The notes under the pieces are model-generated. The model did not search any database, was not told the origin of the DNA, and saw only the letters and a program-made list of their open reading frames with translations. Made by a program: the position numbers and the translations under genes. DNA of 64,000 bases from Pacificitalea sp040119125 (GTDB lineage Bacteria > Pseudomonadota > Alphaproteobacteria > Rhodobacterales > Rhodobacteraceae). Location of the stretch: NCBI GenBank assembly GCA_040119125.1, contig JBEDTR010000007.1:124001-188000 (forward strand), given 5' to 3'. Positions 50,336 to 59,544 of this stretch are shown here, piece after piece; positions within the stretch are counted from its first letter, which is position 1; the number at the start of each line of letters is the position of its first letter.

Positions 50336-51585
50336 TTCACACCCCGTGCCACTGCTTGGCCCTGCGGGCTGCCGCTGACGGCGGAGCGACTGGCGAAAGC
50401 GTCGACCACCTCAATCGTGCGCTGCACATCCGCAGCGGAGTTGAACGCGTGCATCGCCATGCGGATCTGCCCGCGCCGGATGGAATGGGAGACCTGTTCG
50501 GACTTCAGATGGGCGGAAAGCGCCATGATACGCGGCTCATCTGAGACATCATGCCCGCCGGCATCCAGCGTGCCGAGGGTGACGATATGGGAATGCTGCG
50601 CGGGATCTGGGGCCTGCCCCACCAGCGCGCCGAACGCGGTGCCCGACAGCCCATCACGCAGCTCCGCCGCGAGAGCTAGCGCGTGTTTTTCAATCGCTGC
50701 CGCCCCAAGGCCCAGCAGCAGATCGAGCGAGGCCGAAACCGCGTATGCCCCGGCGAGGTTGTAGCTTCCGACCTCGAAGCGTCGGCCATTGGGTTGCAGC
50801 ATATAGTCGTAATCGCCCATCGCGGAATGGTCCTCACCCTCCTGATAGACGGCGGGTCGCGACAGATAGGCGGGCTCGAACCGGTCGCGCCAATGCTCGG
50901 CCAGATACAGAAACCCGAACCCATACGCCCCGAGCAGCCCCTTGGACGACGAGGTCACGAATGCATCGATTGGCTCGGCGGAGAGATCATGCTGAAGGAT
51001 GCCGGTGGTCTGCACCCCATCGACCATGAAAAAGACGCCGCGCGCGCGACAGGCCTCGCCCAGCCGCCTCAGATCCGAGCGGAACCCCGGCGCGAAACTG
51101 GCGGATGCGCAGGTCATGATCACCGTATCCGCATCCATCGCGGCAATCATCGCATCCGTGTCCACCGTGCCGCCGGGGCCTTCGGGAACGATGCGCAGGT
51201 TCAGCCCGCGCTTTTGCTGGCGCAGCCACGGGTAGAGGTTGTTGGGGTGTTCGGCCGAGGCGGTGAGCACCATGTTGGCCCCATCGGCCAGCGGTCGCGC
51301 CCATGCGAGCGCGTTCACACCGTCCGAGACATTGCGCGTGATCGCGATGGTGTCGGGCGATACGCCGACCAATGCGGCGAACCTGCGCCGGGCATTCTCG
51401 ACCTCGGCTTCGTGCTCGATCCGGCTGGCCGATGCATGGGCCAGCCGGTCGAGATGCAATTCGACCGCCGCACGCACCTTGTCATGCAGGATCATCTTAT
51501 CGGCGATCGAGAGATAGGTCTGCTGCCGCAGCGCCGGAAACCCTGCCCGAAACGCCGCGAAATCTGGCGTGCTTATCTGTGTCAT
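50332..51585 (-). CDS. Class V aminotransferase family PLP enzyme
   Basis: 417 residues from ATG 51585, 13 bases after aapP. PLP Lys215 is in 'TSSSKGLLGAYG' and the Asp partner in 'VFFMVDGVQTTG'. 'AEHPNNLYPWLRQQKRG' and 'RNVSDGVNALAW' are typical of the isopenicillin-N-epimerase/cysteine-desulfurase-like branch of class V enzymes. The substrate cannot be told; operon context suggests an amino acid imported by the Aap-type transporter and linked to aspartate. The C-terminal part includes 'SIRRGQIRMAMHAFNSAADV', also conserved in this branch. Confidence 0.85.
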   Translation of the reverse strand: MTQISTPDFAAFRAGFPALRQQTYLSIADKMILHDKVRAAVELHLDRLAHASASRIEHEAEVENARRRFAALVGVSPDTIAITRNVSDGVNALAWARPLADGANMVLTASAEHPNNLYPWLRQQKRGLNLRIVPEGPGGTVDTDAMIAAMDADTVIMTCASASFAPGFRSDLRRLGEACRARGVFFMVDGVQTTGILQHDLSAEPIDAFVTSSSKGLLGAYGFGFLYLAEHWRDRFEPAYLSRPAVYQEGEDHSAMGDYDYMLQPNGRRFEVGSYNLAGAYAVSASLDLLLGLGAAAIEKHALALAAELRDGLSGTAFGALVGQAPDPAQHSHIVTLGTLDAGGHDVSDEPRIMALSAHLKSEQVSHSIRRGQIRMAMHAFNSAADVQRTIEVVDAFASRSAVSGSPQGQAVARGVK

Positions 51586-51598
51586 GCAATCCGCCGTT

Positions 51599-52345
51599 TC
51601 AATGCGTGAGAATCTGTTGGAGGAACTGCCGTGTGCGGGGGCTGCGCGGGTCCGAAAAGAAGGTCTCCGGCGGGGCTGCCTCGACCACTTCGCCATCCGC
51701 CATGAACACTACAAGATCCGCCACCTTGCGCGCGAAACCCATCTCATGCGTGACGCAGATCATGGTCATGCCGTCATCGGCCAGTTCGGTCATCACGTCG
51801 AGCACTTCGGAGATCATTTCGGGATCAAGAGCGGAGGTCGGCTCATCGAACAGCATCACATCGGGGTTCATCATCAACGAGCGCGCAATCGCCACCCGCT
51901 GCTGCTGACCGCCCGACAGTTGGCCCGGAAACTTGCTGGCCTGTTCGGGAATCCGCACCCGCTCCAGCAAGGCCATTGCCCGCTCCTCCGCATCGCGGCG
52001 GGGCATGCCATTGACCAGATTAGGGGCGAGCACGAGGTTATCGAGCACGCTCAGATGCGGGAACAGATTGAAGTTCTGGAACACCATGCCGACTTGACGG
52101 CGGATCGCCTCGACGCTTTTGACATTCTGGGTCAGCTCGACACCGTTGACGAAAATCTCGCCTTCCTGATGTTCTTCGAGCTGGTTGATACAGCGGATCA
52201 TGGTGGATTTGCCTGACCCCGAGGGGCCGCAGACCACCACCTTTTCGCCGCGCCCGACCTGCAGGTTGATGTCGCGCAGGACGTGGAAATCGCCATACCA
52301 TTTGTTGACGTTGTTGAGGCGGATGACCGCGTCGCTGGAGGTCAT
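51599..52345 (-). CDS. aapP: Amino acid ABC transporter ATP-binding protein (AapP-type)
   Basis: 248 residues from ATG 52345, overlapping the aapM stop by 4 bases. Walker A 'GPSGSGKST', Q-loop 'VFQNFNLFPH', signature 'LSGGQQQRVAIARSL' and Walker B 'VMLFDEPTSALDP' are all intact. It belongs to the polar amino acid class (GlnQ/GltL/AapP). It energises import through AapQ/AapM. Confidence 0.93.
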   Translation of the reverse strand: MTSSDAVIRLNNVNKWYGDFHVLRDINLQVGRGEKVVVCGPSGSGKSTMIRCINQLEEHQEGEIFVNGVELTQNVKSVEAIRRQVGMVFQNFNLFPHLSVLDNLVLAPNLVNGMPRRDAEERAMALLERVRIPEQASKFPGQLSGGQQQRVAIARSLMMNPDVMLFDEPTSALDPEMISEVLDVMTELADDGMTMICVTHEMGFARKVADLVVFMADGEVVEAAPPETFFSDPRSPRTRQFLQQILTH

Positions 52346-53463
52346 CGCCGCTTGCCCCGGTTCAGGTCGCGTTCCAGCGCCTCGCTGTATTTCGACATGC
52401 TGAAGCAGGCGAGAAAATAGAGGGCGGTTACGAACAGGTAGGCTTCGGTGCTGTAGGTTACCCAAATCGGGTCCTCCAATGCTGATTTTGTGGCTCCGAG
52501 AATGTCGAACAGGCCGACGATCGCGATGAATGTTGTGTTTTTGAACGCGCGGATAATGTCATTCATCAGCGCGGGCAGAACGATGGTGACGGTTTGCGGC
52601 AGAATGATCCGCACGGTTTTGGACCAATAGGACAGCCCCAGCGCGTTGGCGGCCTCATATTGGCCGCGCGGGATCGCTTGGAAACCGCCCCGGAAAATCT
52701 CGGCGGCATAGGCGGCAAAGAACATCAACATGCCGATCTGGGCGCGGACGAATTTGCCGGGCGTCAGGGTTTCGGGCACGAAAAGCGGAAAGATCAGCGC
52801 GGCCATGAACAGCACCGTAACCAGCGGCACACCGCGCACCACCTCGATGAAACCCACGCAAAGCGCCTTGATGACCGGCAGATCGGATTGGCGACCCAAG
52901 GCCAGCAGCACCGCCATGGGCAGCCCGCCGATCACGGTCCCGAAAAACATCAGCAGGGTCAGCGGCAGCCCGCCCCAGAGGTGGCTGGGCGTCGGTTCAA
53001 GGCCGAAGACACCACCAAGCTGCAAGGTCAAGATCGCGATCCACACCGCGATCCAGCCATACACCAGCCGGCGCGACCAAGCCTTGCGAAATCCGCTAAG
53101 GATCGACATGCCGACCAGCAGCACGACCACCAGCGCGCCGCGCCAATGTTGATCGTAGGGATAGGTGCCAAACAGCATCAGGCGGTATTTCTCGCCGATC
53201 ACCGCCCAGCAGGCGCCGGTGCTTGCGCGACAGGCATCTGACCCGACATCGGAGGTCCAGACCGCGTCAATCAGGCTCCAGCGCAGCAGGTCAGGCACGG
53301 TGGCGATCAGCAACCACAGCCCAAGGCCGGTAAGGATCCAGTTATGCACCCCGTTGAACAGGTTGGCATGAAGCCAGCGCAGCAGGCCTGAGGCCGTGGC
53401 GGGCGCGGGCCGCGCCGGTGCTGCGCCGGACACGGCATAGGATGTCAGGGTTCGGGCTTCCAT
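52342..53463 (-). CDS. aapM: Amino acid ABC transporter permease (AapM-type)
   Basis: 373 residues. Long N-terminal region with membrane segments, then the ABC permease core with the EAA-like loop 'FQAIPRGQYEAANALGLSY'. 'VRGVPLVTVLFMAALIFPLF' is typical of the amino acid HisM/AapM class. Length matches AapM of rhizobia. It begins 3 bases after the aapQ stop. Confidence 0.92.
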   Translation of the reverse strand: MEARTLTSYAVSGAAPARPAPATASGLLRWLHANLFNGVHNWILTGLGLWLLIATVPDLLRWSLIDAVWTSDVGSDACRASTGACWAVIGEKYRLMLFGTYPYDQHWRGALVVVLLVGMSILSGFRKAWSRRLVYGWIAVWIAILTLQLGGVFGLEPTPSHLWGGLPLTLLMFFGTVIGGLPMAVLLALGRQSDLPVIKALCVGFIEVVRGVPLVTVLFMAALIFPLFVPETLTPGKFVRAQIGMLMFFAAYAAEIFRGGFQAIPRGQYEAANALGLSYWSKTVRIILPQTVTIVLPALMNDIIRAFKNTTFIAIVGLFDILGATKSALEDPIWVTYSTEAYLFVTALYFLACFSMSKYSEALERDLNRGKRR

Positions 53464-53466
53464 CGC

Positions 53467-54690
53467 TCAGCGCTCCTTCAATTGCACGGAGGCGTTGTAG
53501 AGGTTCATCAGCAACGCGACCGATGCGGTGATGCTGAGATAAATCGCCATCATGATCGCGATCGCCTCAAGCGTGTTACCGCTCGACACCAAGATAGTGT
53601 TGTTAAGGTTGAACAATTCCGGGTAGCCGATCAGCACGCCCAGCGAACTGTTCTTGATAAGGCTGACATATTGCGCCGTCGCGGGCGGCACGATCACCCG
53701 CAGCGCCTGCGGCAGGGTCACCCGGCGCAACACATCGCTGTGGCGCAGGCCCATCGCCTCGGCGGCCTCGATCTGACCACGGTCGACCGCCAAAATACCG
53801 GCGCGCACAATCTCTGCGATGAAGGCGGCGATATAGAGCGACAGCCCCAAAAACAGCGCCAGAAATTCTGGCGACATTTGCAAGCCGCCGCGAATGTTGA
53901 AGCCCTGAAGCCGCGGGATTTCGATATCGGCAGGCTGGCCGAATAGCAGCCAGAGCACCGCCGGACAGCCAAGCAGCAGCAGCACCGCAGGGACCAGCAC
54001 AGGGGTCTGGGTTCCGGTTTCGCGCAACTTGCGCGCCGCGTGGCGAGTCAACATCCGCACCAGCACCACCGCGATGATCAGGCCGATGGCCACCAGCCAG
54101 ATCCGCGCATTTTCGCCGGGGCCGGGCATCGACAGGCCGCGATTGCTGAGAAAAGCCAGACCGCCGAGGTCAAAGGCCTGTTTCGGGCCGGGAAGCGCGA
54201 CCGCCAGAATATACCAGAACACGATTTGCAGCAGTTGCGGCGTGTTGCGGAACAGCTCGACATAGGCGGAGGCAAGGCGGTTGACGATGAGATTGCTCGA
54301 CAGGCGCGCCACCCCGATCATCAGTCCAAGGATGCTGGCCAGAACAATCGCGGCAATCGACACTTTCAATGTGTTGAGCACCCCGACCGCATAGGCCCGC
54401 AGATATGTGTCCGACGCGTCATAGGGGATCGGCGATTCACCGATTGCAAAGCCTGCTTTTTGAAACAGGAAGCCAAAGCCCGTCTCGATACCGCGCTGCG
54501 CCAATGCCGATTGGGCATTGGCAACAACGTGATAACCGAGGCCAAGCAGAACCGAGATGACCGCAACCTGCGCCACCACGCCCCGGGCGCGGCGGTCATG
54601 CCACATCCCGTTCAGCCGGAAAGCCTGCTTGCGCGGCGGACTGCGCCGGGGCGCGCTGCCCAGCGGTGAGGAAGCCGAATCGAGGGTCAT
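53467..54690 (-). CDS. aapQ: Amino acid ABC transporter permease (AapQ-type)
   Basis: 407 residues, close to AapQ. The N-terminal extension with one membrane segment ('GVVAQVAVISVLLGLGYHVV') precedes the core 'YVELFRNTPQLLQIVFWYI' and the EAA-like 'DRGQIEAAEAMGLRHSDVL'. It pairs with AapM in one transporter. A gap of 21 bases separates it from aapJ. Confidence 0.92.
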   Translation of the reverse strand: MTLDSASSPLGSAPRRSPPRKQAFRLNGMWHDRRARGVVAQVAVISVLLGLGYHVVANAQSALAQRGIETGFGFLFQKAGFAIGESPIPYDASDTYLRAYAVGVLNTLKVSIAAIVLASILGLMIGVARLSSNLIVNRLASAYVELFRNTPQLLQIVFWYILAVALPGPKQAFDLGGLAFLSNRGLSMPGPGENARIWLVAIGLIIAVVLVRMLTRHAARKLRETGTQTPVLVPAVLLLLGCPAVLWLLFGQPADIEIPRLQGFNIRGGLQMSPEFLALFLGLSLYIAAFIAEIVRAGILAVDRGQIEAAEAMGLRHSDVLRRVTLPQALRVIVPPATAQYVSLIKNSSLGVLIGYPELFNLNNTILVSSGNTLEAIAIMMAIYLSITASVALLMNLYNASVQLKER

Positions 54691-54711
54691 CTCGGTCCTT
54701 TCTCTTTGCGA

Positions 54712-55743
54712 TTACTTGAAAGGCGGGGCGTAGATCATGCCGCCGTCGGTCCATTGCGCGTTCAACCCACGCTCAAGTTTGAGCGAAGACCCTTGGCCGA
54801 GGTTGCGCTCGAAGACTTCCCCGTAATTGCCGACCTGACTGACGATCTGATAGGCCCAGTCGTTTTCAAGCCCCAGCAGATTGCCCAGATCGCCTTCGGT
54901 GCCGACGAAAGTGGCCGCTGCGGGATCGGTGGTTTCGCGCAGCTCGCCAATGCTTTCGGAGGTGATGCCGCGTTCTTCGGCCTCGATCATCGCGTAGACG
55001 GTCCAGGCCACGATATCTTTCCACTGGGCATCGTCTTGACGCACCACCGGGCCCATCGGGTCTTTGCTCACGACCTCATCGAGGATCACCCAGTCATCGG
55101 GGTTCTCGGCCACGGTCGCGCGCTTTGCATAAAGCCCGGAAAGAGACTGGATATTGACGTCACAACGACCGCTGAAAAAGGCGGTGTTCAGCTCGCTGGC
55201 GTTCTGGATGACCACCGGCTGATAGCTGAGCCCTTGGCCGGTAAAGACCTCCTCGGCGACCACTTCCGATGTCGATCCCGGCAGCAGGCACACGGTGGCG
55301 CCGTCCAGATCAGCGATGGTCGCAGCACCCGCTTCGCGGTTCACCATGAACCCTTGGGCGTCGTAGAAAGTGGGTGCTACGAAATCGAGCGCCATCTTGC
55401 TGTCGCGGCTCAATGTCCAGGTCACGTTGCGCACCAGAACGTCGATCTCGCTGGTTTGCAGCGCGGTAAACCGGGTCTGGCTGGAGGTTTTGACCATCTG
55501 GATCTTGCTTGCGTCGCCCAGAACCGCAGCGGCCACCGCCCGGCAGACATCCACGTCCAACCCCTGCCATTCGCCCTTGCTGTCCAGCGAAGAAAAGCCG
55601 GCCCGCGTTCCGTTCGCGCCGCACATCACGACGTCGCGTGCCTTGACCTTTTCCAAGGTCGTCTCGGCAGATGCGCTGCTTGCGACACCTTGCAACGCCG
55701 TGGCGGCCGAAACGGCCAAGGCGAGTTTCACAACAGGTTTCAT
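54712..55743 (-). CDS. aapJ: Amino acid ABC transporter substrate-binding protein (AapJ-type)
   Basis: 343 residues from ATG 55743. A signal peptide ends near 'GVASSASAETT'. The periplasmic binding fold shows 'VVMCGANGTRAGFSSLDSKG' and 'GLDVDVCRAVAAAVLGDA', typical of the AapJ group for broad L-amino acid uptake. A further 'TFVGTEGDLGNLLGLENDWA' marks the same subfamily. AAAGGAA precedes the start. It follows gntR by 49 bases, so both may be in one transcript. Confidence 0.93.
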   Translation of the reverse strand: MKPVVKLALAVSAATALQGVASSASAETTLEKVKARDVVMCGANGTRAGFSSLDSKGEWQGLDVDVCRAVAAAVLGDASKIQMVKTSSQTRFTALQTSEIDVLVRNVTWTLSRDSKMALDFVAPTFYDAQGFMVNREAGAATIADLDGATVCLLPGSTSEVVAEEVFTGQGLSYQPVVIQNASELNTAFFSGRCDVNIQSLSGLYAKRATVAENPDDWVILDEVVSKDPMGPVVRQDDAQWKDIVAWTVYAMIEAEERGITSESIGELRETTDPAAATFVGTEGDLGNLLGLENDWAYQIVSQVGNYGEVFERNLGQGSSLKLERGLNAQWTDGGMIYAPPFK

Positions 55744-55792
55744 GAAAATTCCTTTCAGATGGGGGAGAGAGAAAATTCTGGCTGAGACGCGT

Positions 55793-56485
55793 TCACGAGC
55801 TGTCTCCGTAATCGGCAACCGGCGCGTAATCTTTCATGCGGCGGAAGATCTGTAGCCGCGCTTCAAGCCCGGCGGACATATGCGCGATGATCTTGGCCTG
55901 AGCGGCAGCGCCATCGCGCGCCTTGATGGCGTCAAGGATGCCGAGATGCTCTTCAATCGAGCGAAACACCCATTCCGGGTCGTAATATTGCGGAAGTCGC
56001 AGGGTCATCGCAAAACGCAGCCGGATCGGCTCATACACCTGCTGAAGCGTCGCGTTGCGCGCGGAGCGGAAAATCGCGAGGTGGAATTCAGCGCCGTAGG
56101 AATAGACTTCCTTCACATCGAATTCGTCGAACCGCGCCGCCATATCGTAGAAGCGCTCCTCGTAGCTGAGCAATTCGGGAAGCGGCCCGTGGACGGCGGC
56201 CAGATGCGCGGCCATCCCTTCGAGGGCGTAGCGCACCTCATAGGCTTCGCGCACCTCCCCAAGGGTCATCTGCCGAACGAACGTGCCGCGCGCGGGGAGG
56301 GATTCCAGCACGCCGCTGTTGATGAGATCGCGCAGCGCCTCGCGCACCGGTGTCCGCCCGACGCTCAGCCGTTCGGCCAACCCGCGTTCCGACAACGGGG
56401 CTCCCGGAACGATGCGACCGCTCAGGATCTCGTCGAGGATCATCTTGTGGACTTGGCCACGCTCTTGAATCGCTGTGTGCTTCAT
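55793..56485 (-). CDS. GntR-family regulator with FCD domain
   Basis: 230 residues. The N-terminal winged helix ('LSERGLAERLSVGRTPVREALRDL', residues about 32-55) is followed by an all-helical FCD ligand domain. Potential metal-binding His residues appear in it ('AAVHGPLPELLSY', 'HLAIFRSARNATLQQVYEPI', 'HMSAGLEAR'). Such regulators usually sense an organic or amino acid and repress the adjacent operon. It is the first gene of a run with aapJQMP, the aminotransferase and aspartate dehydrogenase. There is no normal ribosome-binding site: the palindromic operator abuts the start codon, suggesting a leaderless message. Confidence 0.88.
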   Translation of the reverse strand: MKHTAIQERGQVHKMILDEILSGRIVPGAPLSERGLAERLSVGRTPVREALRDLINSGVLESLPARGTFVRQMTLGEVREAYEVRYALEGMAAHLAAVHGPLPELLSYEERFYDMAARFDEFDVKEVYSYGAEFHLAIFRSARNATLQQVYEPIRLRFAMTLRLPQYYDPEWVFRSIEEHLGILDAIKARDGAAAQAKIIAHMSAGLEARLQIFRRMKDYAPVADYGDSS

Positions 56486-56499
56486 ACTGGTATACCAGT
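56486..56499. promoter_or_regulatory. GntR operator palindrome
   Basis: ACTGGTATACCAGT is a perfect 14-bp palindrome directly before the gntR start codon (ATG begins at 56485 on the minus strand). Its core TGGTATACCA fits the TGGTNNACCA-like pattern bound by FCD-type GntR proteins. TATACC, 7 bases before ATG, could also be the -10 element, so binding would block both transcription and translation start. Confidence 0.7.
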
Positions 56500-56639
56500 G
56501 GTCAGGCAGGTTCCGAGTCCAAGGTTTTCTTCGATCGGCATGCGTAAACCGCCTAAATGCCCGCTATATGGGCATGGACGCACGGTAGATGACGTTGATT
56601 TGGGCGGAATTGGCTGACCGAGGCGCGCAGGAGCGGCGT

Positions 56640-58454
56640 TCAGCCGCCAAACAAGACCTGCACCGGGAACAGGAATGCGGCGGCAAGAACCAGACATGCC
56701 AGCCGCATATGCACACGCAGCTCACTGCGGAAATAGCCTGCGATCCCGATGGAAAACAGCCAGACCCCGATAAGGGTGGTCCCCACCGCAAGCAGGTTGG
56801 ACGTCCAGTCGCTCCGCAGCAAAAGCCCCGGAGAATAGACAAAGACGAAAGGTATGAGGAAGACCGGCCAGCCAATGCGCATCGCCGTCACCGCCGTTCG
56901 CATCGGGCTGGTCTCCGCAATGCTCGCCGCGGTGAACGCGGCAATCGCCACGGGCGGCGAGATCATCGACATCAGCCCGAAATACAGAATGAAAAGATGC
57001 GCCGCCATCGGATCGATCCCAAGTTCGATCAACGGCGGGGCGGCAAGGGTGACGACAAGGAGATAAATCCCGGTCGTCGGCATCCCCATCCCAAGGATCA
57101 CGCAGATTGCCGCAGTTAGAAACAACAGCAGCAGCAGGCTGTCGCGCCCCAGTTCAGTCAGCGTGAAGGTCAGCCCAAAGCCAAGTCCGGTGCTTTCCAG
57201 AATGGCGATGACGACCCCTGCAACCGCGCCGATCACGACGATCTCGACCGATCCTTTACCGGTGCCGATCAGGGCATGGAGCACGCTGGCCATGCTGGCG
57301 CGTTTACCCTCATATCCAAAAATCATATTGGCCACGAGTAGCACGCCCGCCGCATAGAGAGCAGCCTCCGCAGGGGAGCGGTTCCAGACGAATAGCGCGA
57401 TGATAAGGACCGCGAAGGGCAGCGGGAAATACCATCCGCCCCGAAGGACTTCGCGCACCGGGCGGATCATGTTTTCGGGAACCGGCGGCAGGTTGCGGCG
57501 CCGCGCTTCCAGATCCGCCTGCACCAGAATGGCGAAAACGAACAGCAGCGCGGGCACCGTTGCCGCTACGACCACATCGCCATAGCTCACCCGCAGAAAC
57601 TCGGCCATCAGGAAGGCCACCGCCCCCATCACCGGAGGCATGATCTGCCCCCCGGTGGAGGCCACGGCCTCGAATGCGGCGGCGGTGCGGGGGTGAAACC
57701 CCGCCTTCTTCATCAAGGGTATGGTGATAATCCCGGTAGAGACGACGTTCGCCACGGCACTGCCGGATATCGAGCCGAAGAAGGTCGATGCGACAATGGC
57801 GATCTTGGCCGCCCCGCCCCGGCTGCGCCCGACAAGCGCGATGGCCAGATCGGTGAACCACTGAGAGCCGCCGGTCACGCTCAACAGGTTTCCAAGCAGA
57901 ACATAGATGATGACGATGCTGACAACGACTTGTAGCGGCGTGCCGAAGATCGCCGTGCTGTCGATGGCGAGAAACGGCAGAAAATCAATTGGCACGATGG
58001 CCCGCCCCTGAAGCTGCCCCGGCACATGGTCCGCAAACAGCCCGTAGAGAAAGAATAACGCCACCACGACGACAAGGCCCAGCCCGGTGGTTCGCCGCAG
58101 CGCCTCGATCAAGAGCGGGACAAGCAAGACACCCGCCACCGTGCTTTCGCCGATATGAGAATAGAACTGCTGCGACAGCACGGGGAAGCGGATCGCGATA
58201 TGAAGGCCAACCCCAAAGGCCACAAGCGCCAGCGCGATATCAATCAGCGGCGCCGCGTTTCGGGGCGCGCCGGTGACCGAGCGAAGCAACAGCCCTGCGG
58301 CGATACACGCCCCCAAGACAACAGCGATCAGTTGCTCGGGATATATCAACAGCCCAAGGCGTATGGGCCCCTCCGCTGCCATAAACAGCGCCAGCGCCGG
58401 GACCACGAAACCCAGTGTCTGCGTCAGGACGCGGGTCAGGCGCTCGGTTCTCAT
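56640..58454 (-). CDS. TRAP transporter permease, fused 4TM-12TM type
   Basis: 604 residues, nearly all hydrophobic, with about 16-18 membrane segments. 'STFFGSISGSAVANVVSTG' and 'GGQIMPPVMGAVAFLMAEFL' are DctM-type motifs, and a DctQ-like part lies at the N-terminus. The fused form pairs with TAXI-type binding proteins, and one is encoded just upstream. It imports an organic acid using an ion gradient. The start ATG 58454 follows a strong intergenic hairpin. It is the last gene of the module with the monooxygenase. Confidence 0.9.
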   Translation of the reverse strand: MRTERLTRVLTQTLGFVVPALALFMAAEGPIRLGLLIYPEQLIAVVLGACIAAGLLLRSVTGAPRNAAPLIDIALALVAFGVGLHIAIRFPVLSQQFYSHIGESTVAGVLLVPLLIEALRRTTGLGLVVVVALFFLYGLFADHVPGQLQGRAIVPIDFLPFLAIDSTAIFGTPLQVVVSIVIIYVLLGNLLSVTGGSQWFTDLAIALVGRSRGGAAKIAIVASTFFGSISGSAVANVVSTGIITIPLMKKAGFHPRTAAAFEAVASTGGQIMPPVMGAVAFLMAEFLRVSYGDVVVAATVPALLFVFAILVQADLEARRRNLPPVPENMIRPVREVLRGGWYFPLPFAVLIIALFVWNRSPAEAALYAAGVLLVANMIFGYEGKRASMASVLHALIGTGKGSVEIVVIGAVAGVVIAILESTGLGFGLTFTLTELGRDSLLLLLFLTAAICVILGMGMPTTGIYLLVVTLAAPPLIELGIDPMAAHLFILYFGLMSMISPPVAIAAFTAASIAETSPMRTAVTAMRIGWPVFLIPFVFVYSPGLLLRSDWTSNLLAVGTTLIGVWLFSIGIAGYFRSELRVHMRLACLVLAAAFLFPVQVLFGG

Positions 58455-58481
58455 GACAGTGCCCCTCAGCCTCGGAAAATG

Positions 58482-58508
58482 ACAGCGGACGCTTTTCGCA
58501 TCCGCTGT
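58482..58508 (-). promoter_or_regulatory. Strong hairpin between TAXI binding protein and TRAP permease genes
   Basis: ACAGCGGA..GC and GC..TCCGCTGT form an 11-bp stem with one mismatch and a 5-base loop. There is no long T-run on either strand. It lies 28 bases after the binding-protein stop and 28 before the permease start, the place where transporter operons often carry mRNA-stabilising structures that raise binding-protein yield. Confidence 0.65.
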
Positions 58509-58535
58509 TCTGTTTCTTCTGATAGGAGTTCTGCG

Positions 58536-59483
58536 TCAGCCGTCGGTCTTGATCAGACCAGCCTCGCGGAAATAGCGAAGCGCGCCGGGGTGATACTCCA
58601 ACCCATAGTCATGGGCGAGATCGGCAGGGTCGTAATCGTTCCACAGCGGCGATGACGCCTGCAGGTCCTCGGTATTGTCGGCAATCGCCTTGACCGTCTT
58701 ATAGACCGTGTCTTCGTCCAGATCGGCATTGGCGAACAACACGACCTCGTAGCGGTGCATCACATTGTCATCGCCCACGCCCACAAGGGCGTCGGAGGTT
58801 TCAATCGGCTCGATCCGCGTTTTGGGCAGTGCGGCGAGCAGCGCGTCGCTGGTCTCGATGGGGATATAGCGGATGCCGCCGTCGATCATGACGTCCATTT
58901 CCTGCACCGCGCCCGATCCTGCCGCAGCAATCACCGCATCGACCTGCCCTTGCTTGAACGCATCCCAGCTTTTGGGGAGCGACGCCACGGGCACTTCGGT
59001 CACGTCCTCATAGGACAGATCGGCGTTATCAAGAAACGCGCGCCAGAACGTATCAAACAGCGGGGAGCTGCCGTAGCCCGCAGGAATGCGCAGCCCCTTG
59101 AGATCCGCGACCGACTGCACGTCCGAGTCCGCGCGCACGATGATACCTTGCGTGAAGGGCACCAAGGTGGCGACCAGTTGCAGATTTTCGAACGCCTGCC
59201 CCTCGGCCAGACCGGTGCCGCTTTGGGCCATGTAATATTGCATGACGTTAGAGACACCGAAATCGACGCGCCCCATATCGACCGCCGCGATATATTGCTG
59301 GGTGCCGCTCATTTTCTGCGGACGCATCTGAAAGCCGGAGTCGCGCGAGACTGCGGCGGCGACGGCATCGCCGATCTGTGCGATTGCGCCCCCCTTCGTG
59401 GTGCCGATGGACGCCACCTGCGCCTCGGCTGCCGCGCCAAAGCTGAGAGCGACCGCGGTTGCGGCTGCGATAATGGTCTTCAT
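58536..59483 (-). CDS. TAXI-family TRAP transporter substrate-binding protein
   Basis: 315 residues with a signal peptide ('IIAAATAVALSFGAAAEAQ'). 'ASIGTTKGGAIAQIGDAVAAA' and 'SNVMQYYMAQSGTGLAEGQ' fit the NMT1-like TAXI fold. It captures the ligand in the periplasm for the fused TRAP permease 81 bases downstream. It lies 61 bases after the monooxygenase gene, pointing to a common transcript. Ligand unknown. Confidence 0.9.
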   Translation of the reverse strand: MKTIIAAATAVALSFGAAAEAQVASIGTTKGGAIAQIGDAVAAAVSRDSGFQMRPQKMSGTQQYIAAVDMGRVDFGVSNVMQYYMAQSGTGLAEGQAFENLQLVATLVPFTQGIIVRADSDVQSVADLKGLRIPAGYGSSPLFDTFWRAFLDNADLSYEDVTEVPVASLPKSWDAFKQGQVDAVIAAAGSGAVQEMDVMIDGGIRYIPIETSDALLAALPKTRIEPIETSDALVGVGDDNVMHRYEVVLFANADLDEDTVYKTVKAIADNTEDLQASSPLWNDYDPADLAHDYGLEYHPGALRYFREAGLIKTDG

Positions 59484-59544
59484 GATCTTTCCTCCCTTAT
59501 TATCCTTGGCGGCCTAAGCGACGGTATCGCCGCATAAGGCCAGC

